From Gliomastix tumulicola (Eukaryota; Ascomycota; Sordariomycetes; Hypocreales; Bionectriaceae), in the NCBI GenBank assembly GCA_001599755.1, contig BCHX01000001.1, positions 1,426,001-1,490,000 of the forward strand: DNA of 64,000 nucleotides, written 5' to 3'. A program made the translations under genes and the position numbers. The notes under the pieces were generated by a model. It saw nothing but the letters and a program-made list of their open reading frames with translations, did not search any database and was not told the origin of the DNA. Shown here in pieces: positions 10,806 through 21,308 of the stretch. Positions within the stretch are counted from its first letter, which is position 1, and each line of letters opens with the position of its first letter.

Positions 10806-12185
10806 ATGGCGACCGGTATCCCTCGACCTGGCCCGGCCAACCTGAGCCCCAACTCGGGGCTCGACGAATGGCTGGAGGAGGCCAAGCAGTGCCACTACCT
10901 GCCCGAGAGGGTCATGAAGGAGTTGTGCGAGAAGGTCAAGGAGATCTTGATGGAAGGTCAGTCGACTGTCCGTTCGGTAACCTCTCCCCGGTGCTAGACA
11001 CTGACGGATGATCCCCCAGAATCCAACATCCAGCCCGTATGCACACCCGTCACCGTCTGCGGCGACATCCACGGCCAGTTCTACGACCTCCTCGAGCTCT
11101 TCCGCGTCTCGGGCGGCATGCCCGGCGAGACGAACCCTCAGGCCCCCAAAACAGCGACGACGGTCATCACATCAGAGGACATCGAGCCCCCGACCGAGAT
11201 CACCGACCCCAAGCTCCGCAAGAAGCTACGGTCACCCACTGCGAGCCCGAGCGGCGGCGGCGGCGGCGGCGGCGGTGACGATGCTACTGCTGGAGGCGAC
11301 GACGACGACGACGGCGAGGGCGGTGGCGATCCAGACGCGACCATCGACGCGCCTCCCTCCGAGACCGTCGCCGGCCCGACGTCGTCGCAGAGCGCCGAGA
11401 CGAAATTCATCTTCCTCGGCGACTTCGTCGACCGCGGGTACTTCAGCCTCGAGACCTTCACGCTGCTCATGTGCCTCAAGGCCAAGTACCCGGACCGCAT
11501 CGTCCTCGTGCGCGGCAACCACGAGTCGCGGCAGATCACGCAGGTGTACGGCTTCTACGAGGAGTGCCAGCAAAAGTACGGCAACGCGTCCGTGTGGAAG
11601 GCCTGCTGCCACGTCTTCGACTTCCTCGTGCTGGCGGCCATCGTCGACGGCGAGGTGCTGTGCGTGCACGGCGGGCTGAGCCCGGAGATCAGGACCATCG
11701 ATCAGATCCGCGTGGTGGCCCGGGCCCAGGAGATCCCGCACGAGGGCGCCTTCTGCGATCTCGTGTGGTCGGACCCGGAGGACGTCGAGACGTGGGCTAT
11801 CAGCCCGCGAGGCGCCGGCTGGCTCTTTGGCGACAAGGTGGCGACCGAGTTCAACCACGTCAACGGGCTGAAGCTCATTGCGCGGGCGCATCAGCTAGTG
11901 AACGAGGGCTACAAGGTGAGTTCCCCTCCCCTCCCCCCTCTCTCCCCTATCATGTTCTGTGCCAAGGATCCAGATCAGCTAACACCAAAGCAGTACCACT
12001 TCCCCGAGGACTCAGTCGTCACCGTCTGGTCAGCGCCCAACTACTGCTACCGCTGCGGCAACGTGGCGTCCATCATGTCGGTAGACAAGGACCTGAGCCC
12101 CAAGTTCAGCATATTCTCCGCCGTCCCCGACGACCAGAGACACCTGCCGGCAAGCAGGAGGGGACCGAGCGACTATTTCCTGTAG
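10806..12185 (+). CDS. ppg1: PP2A-like serine/threonine phosphatase PPG1
   Basis: Exons 10806-10956, 11020-11915 and 11994-12185 give 412 aa. The introns are 63 and 78 bp. The metallophosphatase motifs are intact: GDIHGQ (D66, H68), GDFVDRG (184-190), GNHE (216-219) and a later HGG. The C-terminus is DYFL, the carboxy end of PP2A-type catalytic subunits. The N-terminus (DEWLEEAKQCHYLPE) and the linker ITDPKLRKKLR between the first two motifs match fungal PPG1 rather than PP2A, PP4 or PP6. In yeast Ppg1 acts with the Far/STRIPAK-like complex; this is family knowledge. An insertion at about 115-175 contains eight Gly (129-136) and five Asp (144-148) in a row. The second intron is open and a multiple of three, so retention would add 26 residues next to the active-site region. 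Confidence 0.93.
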
Positions 12186-12794
12186 ATCATGACGACATGA
12201 GATGGGGATTTTGGGGAAACATGATACCACCAGAATCGGGCACAACTTGAAACGGCTTCTCTTTGTTTTTTTTTGTTTTTTTCTTTCTCTTTCTCCCTCT
12301 CTCTTATATCTGGGACGAATTACTTGATTATTTCTTGGTTTCTGCATGTAGACTACTAGCGTCTCTAGGGTACGGATACCCCCTTTTGATGTCTGTCGGG
12401 CTGAGTACTGTAGCAGAGGGTGTTGTTAGGTGACGGTACACGGGATACGGGATGCGGAGGTTGAGGACGGGGTGTTCTTTTTTTGTCTTGGGGCACCGGG
12501 TTCGGGATGCAACTTTCATGGATGTTTGGGTACTGCCAGGTAATAGAGCTGTGTACGAAACGGAGCACTATAAAATATAGGACTGGAGCATCTTAGAATC
12601 GAGTTCTGGGACTGCCTGCGGGTGAGCTGGAGACGACCTTAGAATGTTCATGTGCGAATGTGGGGGTTATATTCAACTGTCAACTTTCAACCATCAGAAC
12701 AGCCACTCCAACACAGAGACGGCAAACCACTCTGATGCCACCATGTCACTATTAAATGTCCATCCATATTTGCAAACCCAGCCGAACCGAAGCA
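12186..12794. other. Intergenic, between PPG1 and TYW2
   Basis: T-rich trailer of PPG1 (about 12265-12300) followed by the TYW2 promoter. No gene is supported. Confidence 0.55.
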
Positions 12795-13940
12795 ATGCCT
12801 GCTGAACGGCGCCAGCAAGACCCAATCCGCACAGCCGNCCNNNCNTGGCTCGCCTCCCNCCCCGCCAATGACGACCTTGACACCCCCTCAGCAGACCACC
12901 TCCTCTCCCTGGCCCCAAAGCGCTTCGTCATCTACGAGCCCATGGCCCAGCTCCCCTCCGGCAGCTTCGCCCAGCCGCCGTGGACCGCCCTCCTCGCGCG
13001 GCAGCAGTCCGCGGAGTCGCGCGCCCGCCTCTGGACGCTGGTGCTGGAGGCGCTCTCGAGGCGCGCGGGCTCGACGCTGACGCACCTGGCCGTCACGGCC
13101 GGGATCCCGCCGCGCAACGAGGCCGAGGAGGAGAATACCCTGCGGAGTCCCAGCGGGCTGAGGATGCTCCACGGGGACTTCGGTCCTGCTGCGCCTGAGG
13201 GAGAAGGGGGGGGACCAGGGGCGGTGGAGGATTTTGAGAGAACGCTGTGGGTGTCGACGAGGCAGAACGGGATCCGGCAGATCTGGGCGCCGAGATGGAC
13301 CATGTTCAGCCGCGGGAATGTGAAGGAGAAGGCGAGGCTCCTAACCTTTCCCTCCGCCTCGGGATCGGACGACGGCGTCTGGGCGGTCGACCTGTACGCC
13401 GGGATCGGGTACTTCGTCTTCTCGTACGCCTCCCTCGGCATGAGGATCCTCTGCTGGGAGGTCAATCCGTGGAGCATAGAGGGTCTGCGGCGCGGCGCGC
13501 TCGCGAACCGGTGGACGGTCAAGGTCCTCCAGGGGGACGAGCTCGAGACGGCTGAGAAGTACCTCGTGTCGGGCGGGCCGCAGATCGTCGTCTTTGCCGA
13601 GGACAACCAGCGGGCGCTCGATAGGATACGCAGGTTTCATGAACATGGGCTTGCGCGGGATGTCAAGCACGTCAACTGCGGGTTCTTGCCGACGAGCGAG
13701 CCGACGTGGAGGACGGCATGGGAGGTCACGGCGAGGAGTGAGGCGTGGCTGCATTTACATGAGAATGTGGGTGTTGGTGATATCGACCACAGGAAGCAGG
13801 CTCTGACAGAGCAGTACTTCTCAAAGTGGTCTGCGGAGGAGGGGAAGGGGCAGGTGGCAGAGTGTGAGCACGTCGAGCTTGTCAAGACGTTTGCCCCTGG
13901 AGTGTGGCACTGTGTCTTCGACGTCCATATAACGAAGTGA
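12795..13940 (+). CDS. TRM12: tRNA wybutosine-synthesizing protein 2 (TYW2/TRM12)
   Basis: A 381 aa single-exon protein, starting at ATG 12795; an upstream in-frame ATG at 12756 would add 13 unconvincing residues. The SAM-binding core has motif I VDLYAGIGYF at residue 198, then CWEVNPWSIEGLRRGA, typical of the Met-10/TRM5/TYW2 class. Upstream, LWVSTRQNGIRQIWAPRWTMFSRGN also fits TYW2. The family transfers the 3-amino-3-carboxypropyl group of SAM to the tricyclic base at G37 of tRNA-Phe, a step in wybutosine synthesis that supports reading-frame maintenance. Six bases are ambiguous (12838, 12841-12843, 12845 and 12859), making residues around 15-22 uncertain. The frame stays open across them. 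The gene converges with SSP120, 183 bp away. Confidence 0.9.
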   Translation: MPAERRQQDPIRTAXXXWLASXPANDDLDTPSADHLLSLAPKRFVIYEPMAQLPSGSFAQPPWTALLARQQSAESRARLWTLVLEALSRRAGSTLTHLAVTAGIPPRNEAEEENTLRSPSGLRMLHGDFGPAAPEGEGGGPGAVEDFERTLWVSTRQNGIRQIWAPRWTMFSRGNVKEKARLLTFPSASGSDDGVWAVDLYAGIGYFVFSYASLGMRILCWEVNPWSIEGLRRGALANRWTVKVLQGDELETAEKYLVSGGPQIVVFAEDNQRALDRIRRFHEHGLARDVKHVNCGFLPTSEPTWRTAWEVTARSEAWLHLHENVGVGDIDHRKQALTEQYFSKWSAEEGKGQVAECEHVELVKTFAPGVWHCVFDVHITK

Positions 13941-14123
13941 CGGTATGCTCTCAATATTATTACCACCCGTATACCTACATACAGGATTCTCCCACACTAC
14001 ATAGCATAACATACCTTGCCATATCAAATCCTGTCAAAAGACGCCGCGCTCTCCTGCAGTCCCTGTGACCTTTAAACGAACAAAGATTCCCTCCAAAATT
14101 ATCACACCTCCTCCTCTCCCCCC

Positions 14124-14803
14124 TCACGACGCCCGCCGGAACTTTAGCGGGATGTTATCCTCAATCACGGGTATCCTCTCCATGGCCTCCAGGCGCTCCT
14201 GCGCCTCCTCCATCATCTCGTGCTTCCGGAAGTGCTCGATGTCCTCCGGGTGCGTCAGGTCCTCGAGCTTGGTGTCCTCGCCGTGGTACTTCTCCCAGTG
14301 GTGGATCTCGTACTCGTACTCGTCGTCGCCGTGGTGGCCGGGACCCGTGCCCAGGTCGGGCAGCGTCTTCCCCGCGTCGGTGAAGGCGCGGAACTCGGCG
14401 GCGTTGACGTCGCCGTCGCCGTCGGTGTCGAGGAGGGCGAGCAGCTCGCGCGCGATCTCCTGGCGGCGGGTGACGGGCACGTGCTTGTTGGACTCGTCCA
14501 TGAGGCCGTAGGTGCGGAGCATCTCGTCGGCCGTCCAGCGGCCGTCGCTGTTGTAGTCGTGGAGGGCGAAGAAGGAGCCCGCGTCCCAGCTGCTGGCGTG
14601 GTGTTCCTCTACGGGTGGTGTCAGTCAACTGGAGCTTGGCTGGGCAGAACGAGGGAATTGCATAGGGGGAACAAACCAGCCATGTGCTTGGTCATCCAGT
14701 CGGCGTTGGGGTCGACCTCGGGGGCGGTATTCGCATGGGAGTGGTCGCCGTGGGCAGCGGCGAGGCCAAACATGGCTGCGCCGAGGAGAGCTGCGTGGCG
14801 CAT
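14124..14803 (-). CDS. SSP120: Secretory-pathway EF-hand protein SSP120
   Basis: Exons 14803-14677 and 14608-14124 give 203 aa. The 68 bp intron has GTTTGT and GTAG ends and a CTGAC branch; the join restores KHMAEEHH. The N-terminus MRHAALLGAAMFGLAAA is a clear signal peptide. Two EF-hand loops follow: one from DYNSDGRWTADE and one from DTDGDGDVNAAE, both with acidic residues at loop positions 1, 3, 5 and 12. The C-terminal half has the family signature PGHHGDDEYEYEIHH and LTHPEDIEHFR. SSP120 proteins resemble nucleobindins. In yeast Ssp120 associates with the cargo receptors Emp46/47 in the early secretory pathway. Divergent from ORC6. Confidence 0.92.
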
Positions 14804-15778
14804 CTTTGGGGGGAAGCTTCGGAGTTGGCTGTCTGTCGGGTGTTCCTGTTTCGTGGGCTCCTCTGGCAGGATATCCTGGCGAAGGCGTGGTATCTGTACG
14901 TGGAAGAGTCGACCGGGGAGCTGGTTCTGGTGGAATGGACAGCAGTGATGACGGGATGTTGTCAGAAGCGAATCCCAGGCGAGCGATCCCTGTTGCCATG
15001 GAGGACGCCAGGGGACGCTTCGCGCTAATCTCAGCGGATCTTGGGCTTGGGGGGGGAGCTTCCCACTCTCCGTTTAGGGCGTTCGGGGGTCGGAGTTCGG
15101 CGGCCGCTTCAAGTGGCCAGCATGACCTCCAGTGTAATGCAAATGCGCTGCTGCAGCTGGCGTTCCAGAACCGCATCCATGCTGGAGATCGCGGGCGTGA
15201 TCTGAGCTGGGCACTTGTTTCATGCATGCTGGTTGGCTGGGCTCTGTTTCGATAAATCGCCGAATGCGCCTGCAACGGATGCTGACGAAAATGGTCTTGC
15301 TCCGTGATGAGACATTCCGTCCGACCTGGGTAGACGAGACCGAGTGTGATTCATGGCATGGAGGCCATCCTATGTCTTAGACATCCTGTGTCGTCGTAGG
15401 TGGCCTTGATGCTCAAGGTTGTGTTGCTTCGGCGTATTGCCACGAGTCTGGATTGGAGAATGCCTGTAAGACGAGAGTAAGACATGAGATCCCATGACTA
15501 GAATTACACCTGTCATAGTACAATGTAGTTTAGCACAATCTTAGAAGATGTTCCCTGGGCTGATAAACGATTAGGAGGTCCACGACAAAGCGAGAGTTAG
15601 TCGAAGCCTCCCAGGTCCCTTATGAATTCCATCCATGGAATACGTGTAGCTGAAGTATAGGGTAGCTAGAGCTCAAAGCTTGGAACGCGTCTACCACTAT
15701 GATAATCGCGTCCCCAGTTTCCATTGTCCCTTCACATAGAAACCACAACTCGTCGCCCACATTGAGACCGCACAGAAG
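14804..15778. promoter_or_regulatory. Divergent promoter region, SSP120 and ORC6
   Basis: A 975 bp interval between two start codons on opposite strands. No coding exon or clear motif cluster was seen. Confidence 0.4.
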
Positions 15779-17023
15779 ATGAGTCGCCAGATAGAGCAGG
15801 CGCTCTTGTCTCTGATGCCCAGCCATGGCTCGGATTTGCCCTCATCACTCATCGAGCTGAGCGCCTCGCTGCTCGCCCAGTCTCGACACAGAGCCAGCAC
15901 CCTCAAGGCCGAAGAGGAAGTGGCACGGCTCTACGCCTGCGCAAACATTGCCTGTGAAAGGTTACGTCCAAAGATCAAAGGAGTGGGAAGGCATATCTAG
16001 AACTAACATGTCGGGCTCTCCAGACTCAAAATCACACTTGACCTGCCCCCGATCCAGGCTCGGCCTCCCATCCCTCCGAGAATCTACAACCGCCTCTACA
16101 CGCACCTCGACAAAGTCCTCCCAAACGCCTCCGCCACACCCACGCGCGGCTCCGCGAGAACAACACGGACACAGACACGGACACGGACCCCGGGCGGCTC
16201 CCGGAACCAGCAGGGCGCACTTGGCTCCGACGTTCGGCCGCTGCCGTCCCGCGGCACGCCATCCAAGGAGCAGAGCCTCGCGCCCTTCCGGAAAGCATCC
16301 GCCACGCCCTCGAAATCTACCACCACTGGCGCCCCCGCCGTCCTCGGGGTTGGCCTGCCGCCGTGGACGAAACCCGTCATCAGGTTCCTCTGCGCCGAGA
16401 CCGGGCAGCCGCAGCTCGGGTCGACCATGGTGGCGGGCATGGACGCCATCGTCGCGCCGTTTGGGCGGCGGACGGAGGACGCGTGGACCAACCAGAACAT
16501 CACGGCGCTGCTGGGGGCCGTCTACTTCTTCGTGACGATCCGGGTCGTGGCCATCACTAGGGACGAGCCCATGACCAAGGAGCCGTTTGCGCTGCAGAGG
16601 CGGGAGATCCTGAAGCTGCTGGAGCGGGCACGTGCGGAGGTGCAGGTCGTCGGGCCGGCAGAGGATGATGCGTGGGACGAGTGGGAGGATGTCAAGACGC
16701 GGGAGTTCAACTCGGCGGTGACGCAGATGGAGGAGCAAGGGTGGCTGGAGGGAGACTGGTTCACGGGCATCGACGACATTGTCCGGCCGAGAGACATTGA
16801 TCAGCTCGGCGGTGATGGGGCAGAAGTAGTAGCCGAGGACGACGTGGAGGTGGAGGTGCCGACGCAGACGAGACGGTCGGACATGATGTACCAGGACAAG
16901 TACGACTACCTGTCTGAGACACGGCGGGCCGACTACTCGGCGTGGAAGGCGGACATCTTGCAGAGGATCACCGCACTCGAGGGGGCAGCTGTGACGAGCA
17001 CCGCCATGGAGGTAGATGCCTGA
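15779..17023 (+). CDS. ORC6: Origin recognition complex subunit 6
   Basis: Exons 15779-15960 and 16024-17023 give 393 aa. The 63 bp intron has a GTTACG donor, a CTAAC branch and a CCAG acceptor. The N-terminus (MSRQIEQALLSLMPSH, SLLAQSRHRASTLKAEEEVARLYACANIACERLK) is the TFIIB-like fold start of ORC6. It is followed by LDLPPIQARPPIPPRIYNRL, well conserved in fungal ORC6. A Ser/Thr/Arg-rich, probably disordered linker with several TP sites (about 100-180) is a plausible CDK target zone; that is inference. The C-terminal half contains KEPFALQRREIL and EEQGWLEGDWFTGIDD. ORC6 is part of the complex that marks replication origins and loads MCM. The 3' end converges with a dehydrogenase gene 147 bp away. 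Confidence 0.92.
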
Positions 17024-17131
17024 TGGGGGAAAAAAAAAGGGAGGCCCCATGGATAATGATAATGACGAATATGACGATATATACATGGCTGTTCAGTAAA
17101 GACACCCACCCACCAGCTTTTGACATGAAGA

Positions 17132-17133
<2 letters not shown>

Positions 17134-17163
<30 letters not shown>
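17134..17163. repeat. CAG trinucleotide repeat in convergent 3' region
   Basis: Ten units: six CAG, one CAA, three CAG. It lies between the ORC6 stop (17023) and the dehydrogenase stop (17171), so it is probably in the 3' UTR of one or both transcripts. Confidence 0.9.
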
Positions 17164-17164
<1 letters not shown>

Positions 17165-17170
17165 CCAGGA

Positions 17171-18259
17171 TCAGGACATCTTGCCCGGTACATACGGATG
17201 CCCAGCACTCAGCCCGCCGTCCACGGCCCACGCCTGCCCGTTGACGTAGCTGCTCTCGTCGCTGCCCAGGAACAGCGCGACGCGCGCAATCTCGTCGGCG
17301 TACCCGCCCCTGCGCAGCGGGTTCAGCTGCCCGATCCTGCGCTCCGTGCCCTTGGCCCGCGCGGCCTCGTACATGGGCGCCGTCATGCCCGTCTCGATGA
17401 GCCCCGGGCAGACGGCGTTGACGCGGACGCCGGTGCCGACGAGCTGGTAGGCCATGGTCTGGGCGAGGGAGATGACGGCGGCCTTGGAGGCGGCGTAGGG
17501 CGTCGTGCCCGCGTTGGAGCGGATGCCGGCCACGGAGGCGGTGCCGATGATGGAGCCGTTGGGCGCCGGCTTGGAGGGGGACGTCTTCTGCATGGCTGGC
17601 GCGGCGTACTTGGCCGCTAGGAAGACGCTGTATAGATAGATGGTCAGCTACGCACGTAGTACGCCGTTGCGTATTATAGAAGGGCGGCCTAGGGGGACGC
17701 ACTTGAGGACATTGACCTTGAGGACCGACATGAACTCATCGTCGCTGAACTCCTGGAAGTGCACAGGCCGTCCCACAACACCGGCATTGGCGAAGAAGAC
17801 ATCCAGCCTGCCGTACCGGCTCAGCGCGTCGTCGACGACCTCCTTGACCTTGGTCTCCTCCGAGGCGTCAAACTGCCAGGGGTGGACTTCGACGGCGGGG
17901 AAGGCGGCGTTGATCTCCTTCTTGTGCGTCTCCAGGTGAGTGCCGTCGTAGTCGCAGATGTAGATGGCTTTGGCGCCGCTCTCTGCGTACTGGTGGGCTG
18001 TGGCCCTGCCGATGCCCAGGGGGGAGTTGGCTCCTAATGTTCTGTCTGTGAGTGACCATAGCCCGAGTGAATGATTGAGCGCTTGCATATGTCTACCTGT
18101 GATGATGATGACTTTGCCTTCTACGCGCTGCTTGCTCGAGCCGGGGGCGACTTTGTGGATGGGCGGGAGCTCTGACGAGGAGGATGAAGCGGGCTTCAAT
18201 TGCTGGCCAATGGCCGAGATGCGTCGGTGAGCCTGGTCTGACATGGCGGATGATGGCAC
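17171..18259 (-). CDS. Short-chain dehydrogenase/reductase (classical SDR)
   Basis: Exons 18259-18097 (or from ATG 18244), 18033-17703 and 17627-17171 give 311 aa from 18244 or 316 aa from 18259. The introns are 63 and 75 bp. The first splits the cofactor motif, which reads IIITGANSPLGIGRAT after joining, a TGxxxGIG Rossmann loop. FANAGVVG, an active-site SIIGTASVAG Ser and TPYAASKAAV (YxxxK) complete the classical SDR set. PGLIETGM and VDGGLSAGH near the end are typical of the FabG-like SDR subgroup. The acidic YICDYD after strand 2 suggests NAD preference; this is inference. The substrate is unknown. The first ~45 residues form a poorly conserved extension with a Ser run. Confidence 0.9.
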
Positions 18260-19113
18260 TGGAAATAAATCAGAAGATAGCTAGCTCACGGAGAATATCA
18301 AAGACGCAAGATATAACCTTCGTGATCTGAAGGCAAGGAATGACGATGAAGCTCATGCGGAATCCCCGTCCGGGGTGACTGTGGGGAAGCGGAGTGCCGA
18401 GGTTCACGGAGATACCCGTCCTCCCGCAGTGGACAAGGCGGGAGAGGAGGTACCTCGCTATCAATTTCAGCTCAGCGCACATCCTCCACGAAGGAATGCC
18501 TAGGCAAACAAAGATGCACCACGACCAACACTGTTTGTGCCTCGGAGGTCAAACATCCCTCTCTGGATTGAATCACTCGTTTATCTTTATCCTTGGTACA
18601 GTCGCGATCTATACGGCAATGGGCCATCCCATCCCATCATCTCGTATACTCAACCCCAGCCGCTGCTGCACCCTTGCTCGGGCTTCTATCAATAGCTGAA
18701 CAAAGACGCAAGTCTCGGTCGGGACCATGACCAGAAGAAAACTCGCCATTGTCCTGCAAACCCGCAAGGCTGGGCACCAGAGCCCGACTTCGTATCCTCA
18801 GCGCGCGTTCTGCCCGAGATGGGCCCGAGTTTGCCTGCTTTGCCCGCGTGTCACTCGCTCATGCGCACACAACGATTGGACGGTTTCCCCCCTTTCAGCT
18901 GATGGTTCGCATTCGATGATGGCCTCGCCGGCCGGGGAGGTGAGAAATACGAGTTTCTCTCAGACCGATTTTGTTTCTGCCCGTCAAATCAGATCAACTC
19001 CGGCTAGGGGGCCGAGCGGGCTGAAAAAAAACAAAAAAACAGGGCAGAACGACTCGTCCATGACAAATCAGGAAATAGAGGCGGTGAATTTTCAACGACC
19101 TATCGTCTTCCTG

Positions 19114-19144
<31 letters not shown>

Positions 19145-21308
19145 CAATTTTTTCTTTCTTGTGTTACCATCCGATCCCGCTCGGGCCCTCACGCCCTTCA
19201 CAGCGCGCGCCATCGAAGCATTTCTCGACCGCGGCGAGAAAGTGGCGGCCGAACGAGGTGCGTGCGGGTCTCACGTCACATCCCACGGTCCTATCAGATC
19301 GGATCTTTTTTTGGTCAGTGTGCATATGCGGACGTGATGCGTCGGTGATGACGACGACGCTGCAGTCGATCTGCGGGCCCGAGCGCAGGGCCTCACCGCT
19401 GGAAGATACGGATACGGATCCTGAGCGTATGAGGCTCGAGAGATAGAGAGGGAGAGTCAAGAACGACGGGGTCTGGGGTGAGATGGGCTGTGATGAGATT
19501 CGTGTGATATGTGACATCCCCAGAACTCATCATCTATGAACATGATACACGCATTCGTGGCGAGCGGGATGAGGACGAGGCTCGAGCACACAGCAAGACG
19601 CCCGGAGACGCCCTCTCCACGAGTAAGTCACCTGCTCCTTCGCCTTCCCTCCCTCCCTCTCTCTCACTCGTCCAGGGCGGCTCTTGTGTAACGTCGTCGA
19701 GACTCGCACAGCGTCACCACTCTCATGTCGTGCAAGCCCACCCACTACCTTGCCCTCTCCACCGTCTGTCTGCCCATACAGAACCGTGTACCCTCTCTCA
19801 CCCAGGATTCTTCTCCCCTTCTCTTCCCTTTGTTCCCTTTATGAACACGAAGAAGATGCGGTGTGACACGCTGCCGCTCTAGACGAAAGATTTCTTTTTT
19901 TTTTCTCACTTCCCTCTGGGGCTGAGCCACACTCTCTGACCGTTTGTCGCTCTAACGCTGGAGCTCACTTTTTTTTCTTTTTCTTACGGACGATTGTGTG
20001 CGGGAGAAGACGGTGGCCGTGTTTGACAAGCATGCCCGTTTTTAATTTCTTCTTCTGCTTCTGGTTCTTTCTATTCTGCAGGACTCGACTAGTGTCTGCA
20101 GGGCTTGCTCGTTTCTTCGCCTGCTTGCCGGTCGAGTATCCTGGCTGGCGTCTCGCTCCTTACGCAACTGTTCTCTTCTTCCATGGTGTTCAGAGTCATG
20201 TTTGCCCGTCTGGATCGCTAACAAGGCCGCAGGCAAGCAAACATCCCTTGCCAAGTCGATAGTCTCCCCCCTCTCTCTTCCCACCGGAGATGAGATGCGC
20301 GGTAAGAGGAGCCAGTAGAGGGCGTCGTGGTGGCATCCTTCTCTCTCTCTCCGTCTTCCTGTGTAACGTCCTGCGGCCCTTCGTGTGAGTGCGTGTCCAC
20401 TTGATGACCTCTTGGAGGAATCCAAGACCTATTTCCCTTTTGGCTTGTCCTGGGCTGGCCCGGTCCTGGTCCTGGTCCTGGTCCGACGGAGCTTTGCTTC
20501 TTCTCCCTCCTCCCCCCCCATGCTTGTTTCCTTGTGACTCCCGCGACGAAGCCAAAGCGCACATCCATCACTCGGTCCTCCTTGCCACTGATTTATCTTC
20601 TTCCGTCCTGGAAGTGAAGAAAAAAAAAGGCTGCTGAAAGAAAACACGAGAGAAACGCACACCAACGCTGTGAGGATTCGAGACCTCGACCGATAGGCAG
20701 AGGAAGAAGAAACGTGCCTGTGTCTGCTGCACGAGCAACAATATCATGTTTGCTTCTCTCACGCTCGCTCTCCATCTGTCCCTGGGCCTGCTGGGACGGG
20801 AGCTGCTCGTATAGCTCCTCACGTTCATAGCCTGCTGCTCTCTTGTCCTCGGCCGCATGCTCTAGCATTCATTGCCTGTTTGCTGGCCCCGCTACCAACT
20901 TCACTCGTTTCTTCCCCCCATCCTTCTCCCATCTTCTCTCTCCATCTTTTCTTTTCTTTTTCTTTTTCTTTGCTGCTTCTGTCCTCGAACTTGTTCCCGT
21001 TGCCTCGTCACTAGACTCGGTTGGATCTCGTTCCTGTCCGAGTTGTTTATTTGTCTTGTTTGACGGCAACACTTCACGCTCGTTTCTCTGGTTGCGATCA
21101 GACCCCCGTTATCACCTCCTCTGGCTATTTATCTTTGCGTCCTTCCCCTCGTTTCGTCTTTTGCTCTCCGGCTTCAAACTCACCCTCCTTGTCATTTCCC
21201 TTCATCCTCATCTTGAGGCCTGCTTAGTCGCTCGTTTCTTCCCTCAGCAACACACCCCTGAACAGGCCAATCTACCTGCCTTATATCTCAACCACCCCTC
21301 CCCAAGCC
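18260..21308. other. Repeat-rich 3 kb gene-free region and leader
   Basis: No coding exon is supported. The second half is strongly pyrimidine-rich on the plus strand and probably includes the promoter and long 5' leader of the membrane-protein gene at 21309. Simple repeats include CT/GT at 19114-19144, GGTCCT units at 20462-20484 and several T runs. A short frame at 20746 starts with a hydrophobic, signal-like stretch, but I found no phase-compatible splice to the gene at 21309. Confidence 0.5.
19114..19144. repeat. Compound (TC)n(TG)n microsatellite
   Basis: About nine TC units pass directly into about six TG units. Confidence 0.85.

Noticed and set aside
18727..19446. 239-codon plus-strand frame
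   Set aside because: It runs through a CT/GT microsatellite and has no protein-like composition.
20746..20814. Possible signal-peptide exon for the membrane protein
   Set aside because: Hydrophobic start looks right, but I found no donor in a phase compatible with an acceptor ahead of 21309.
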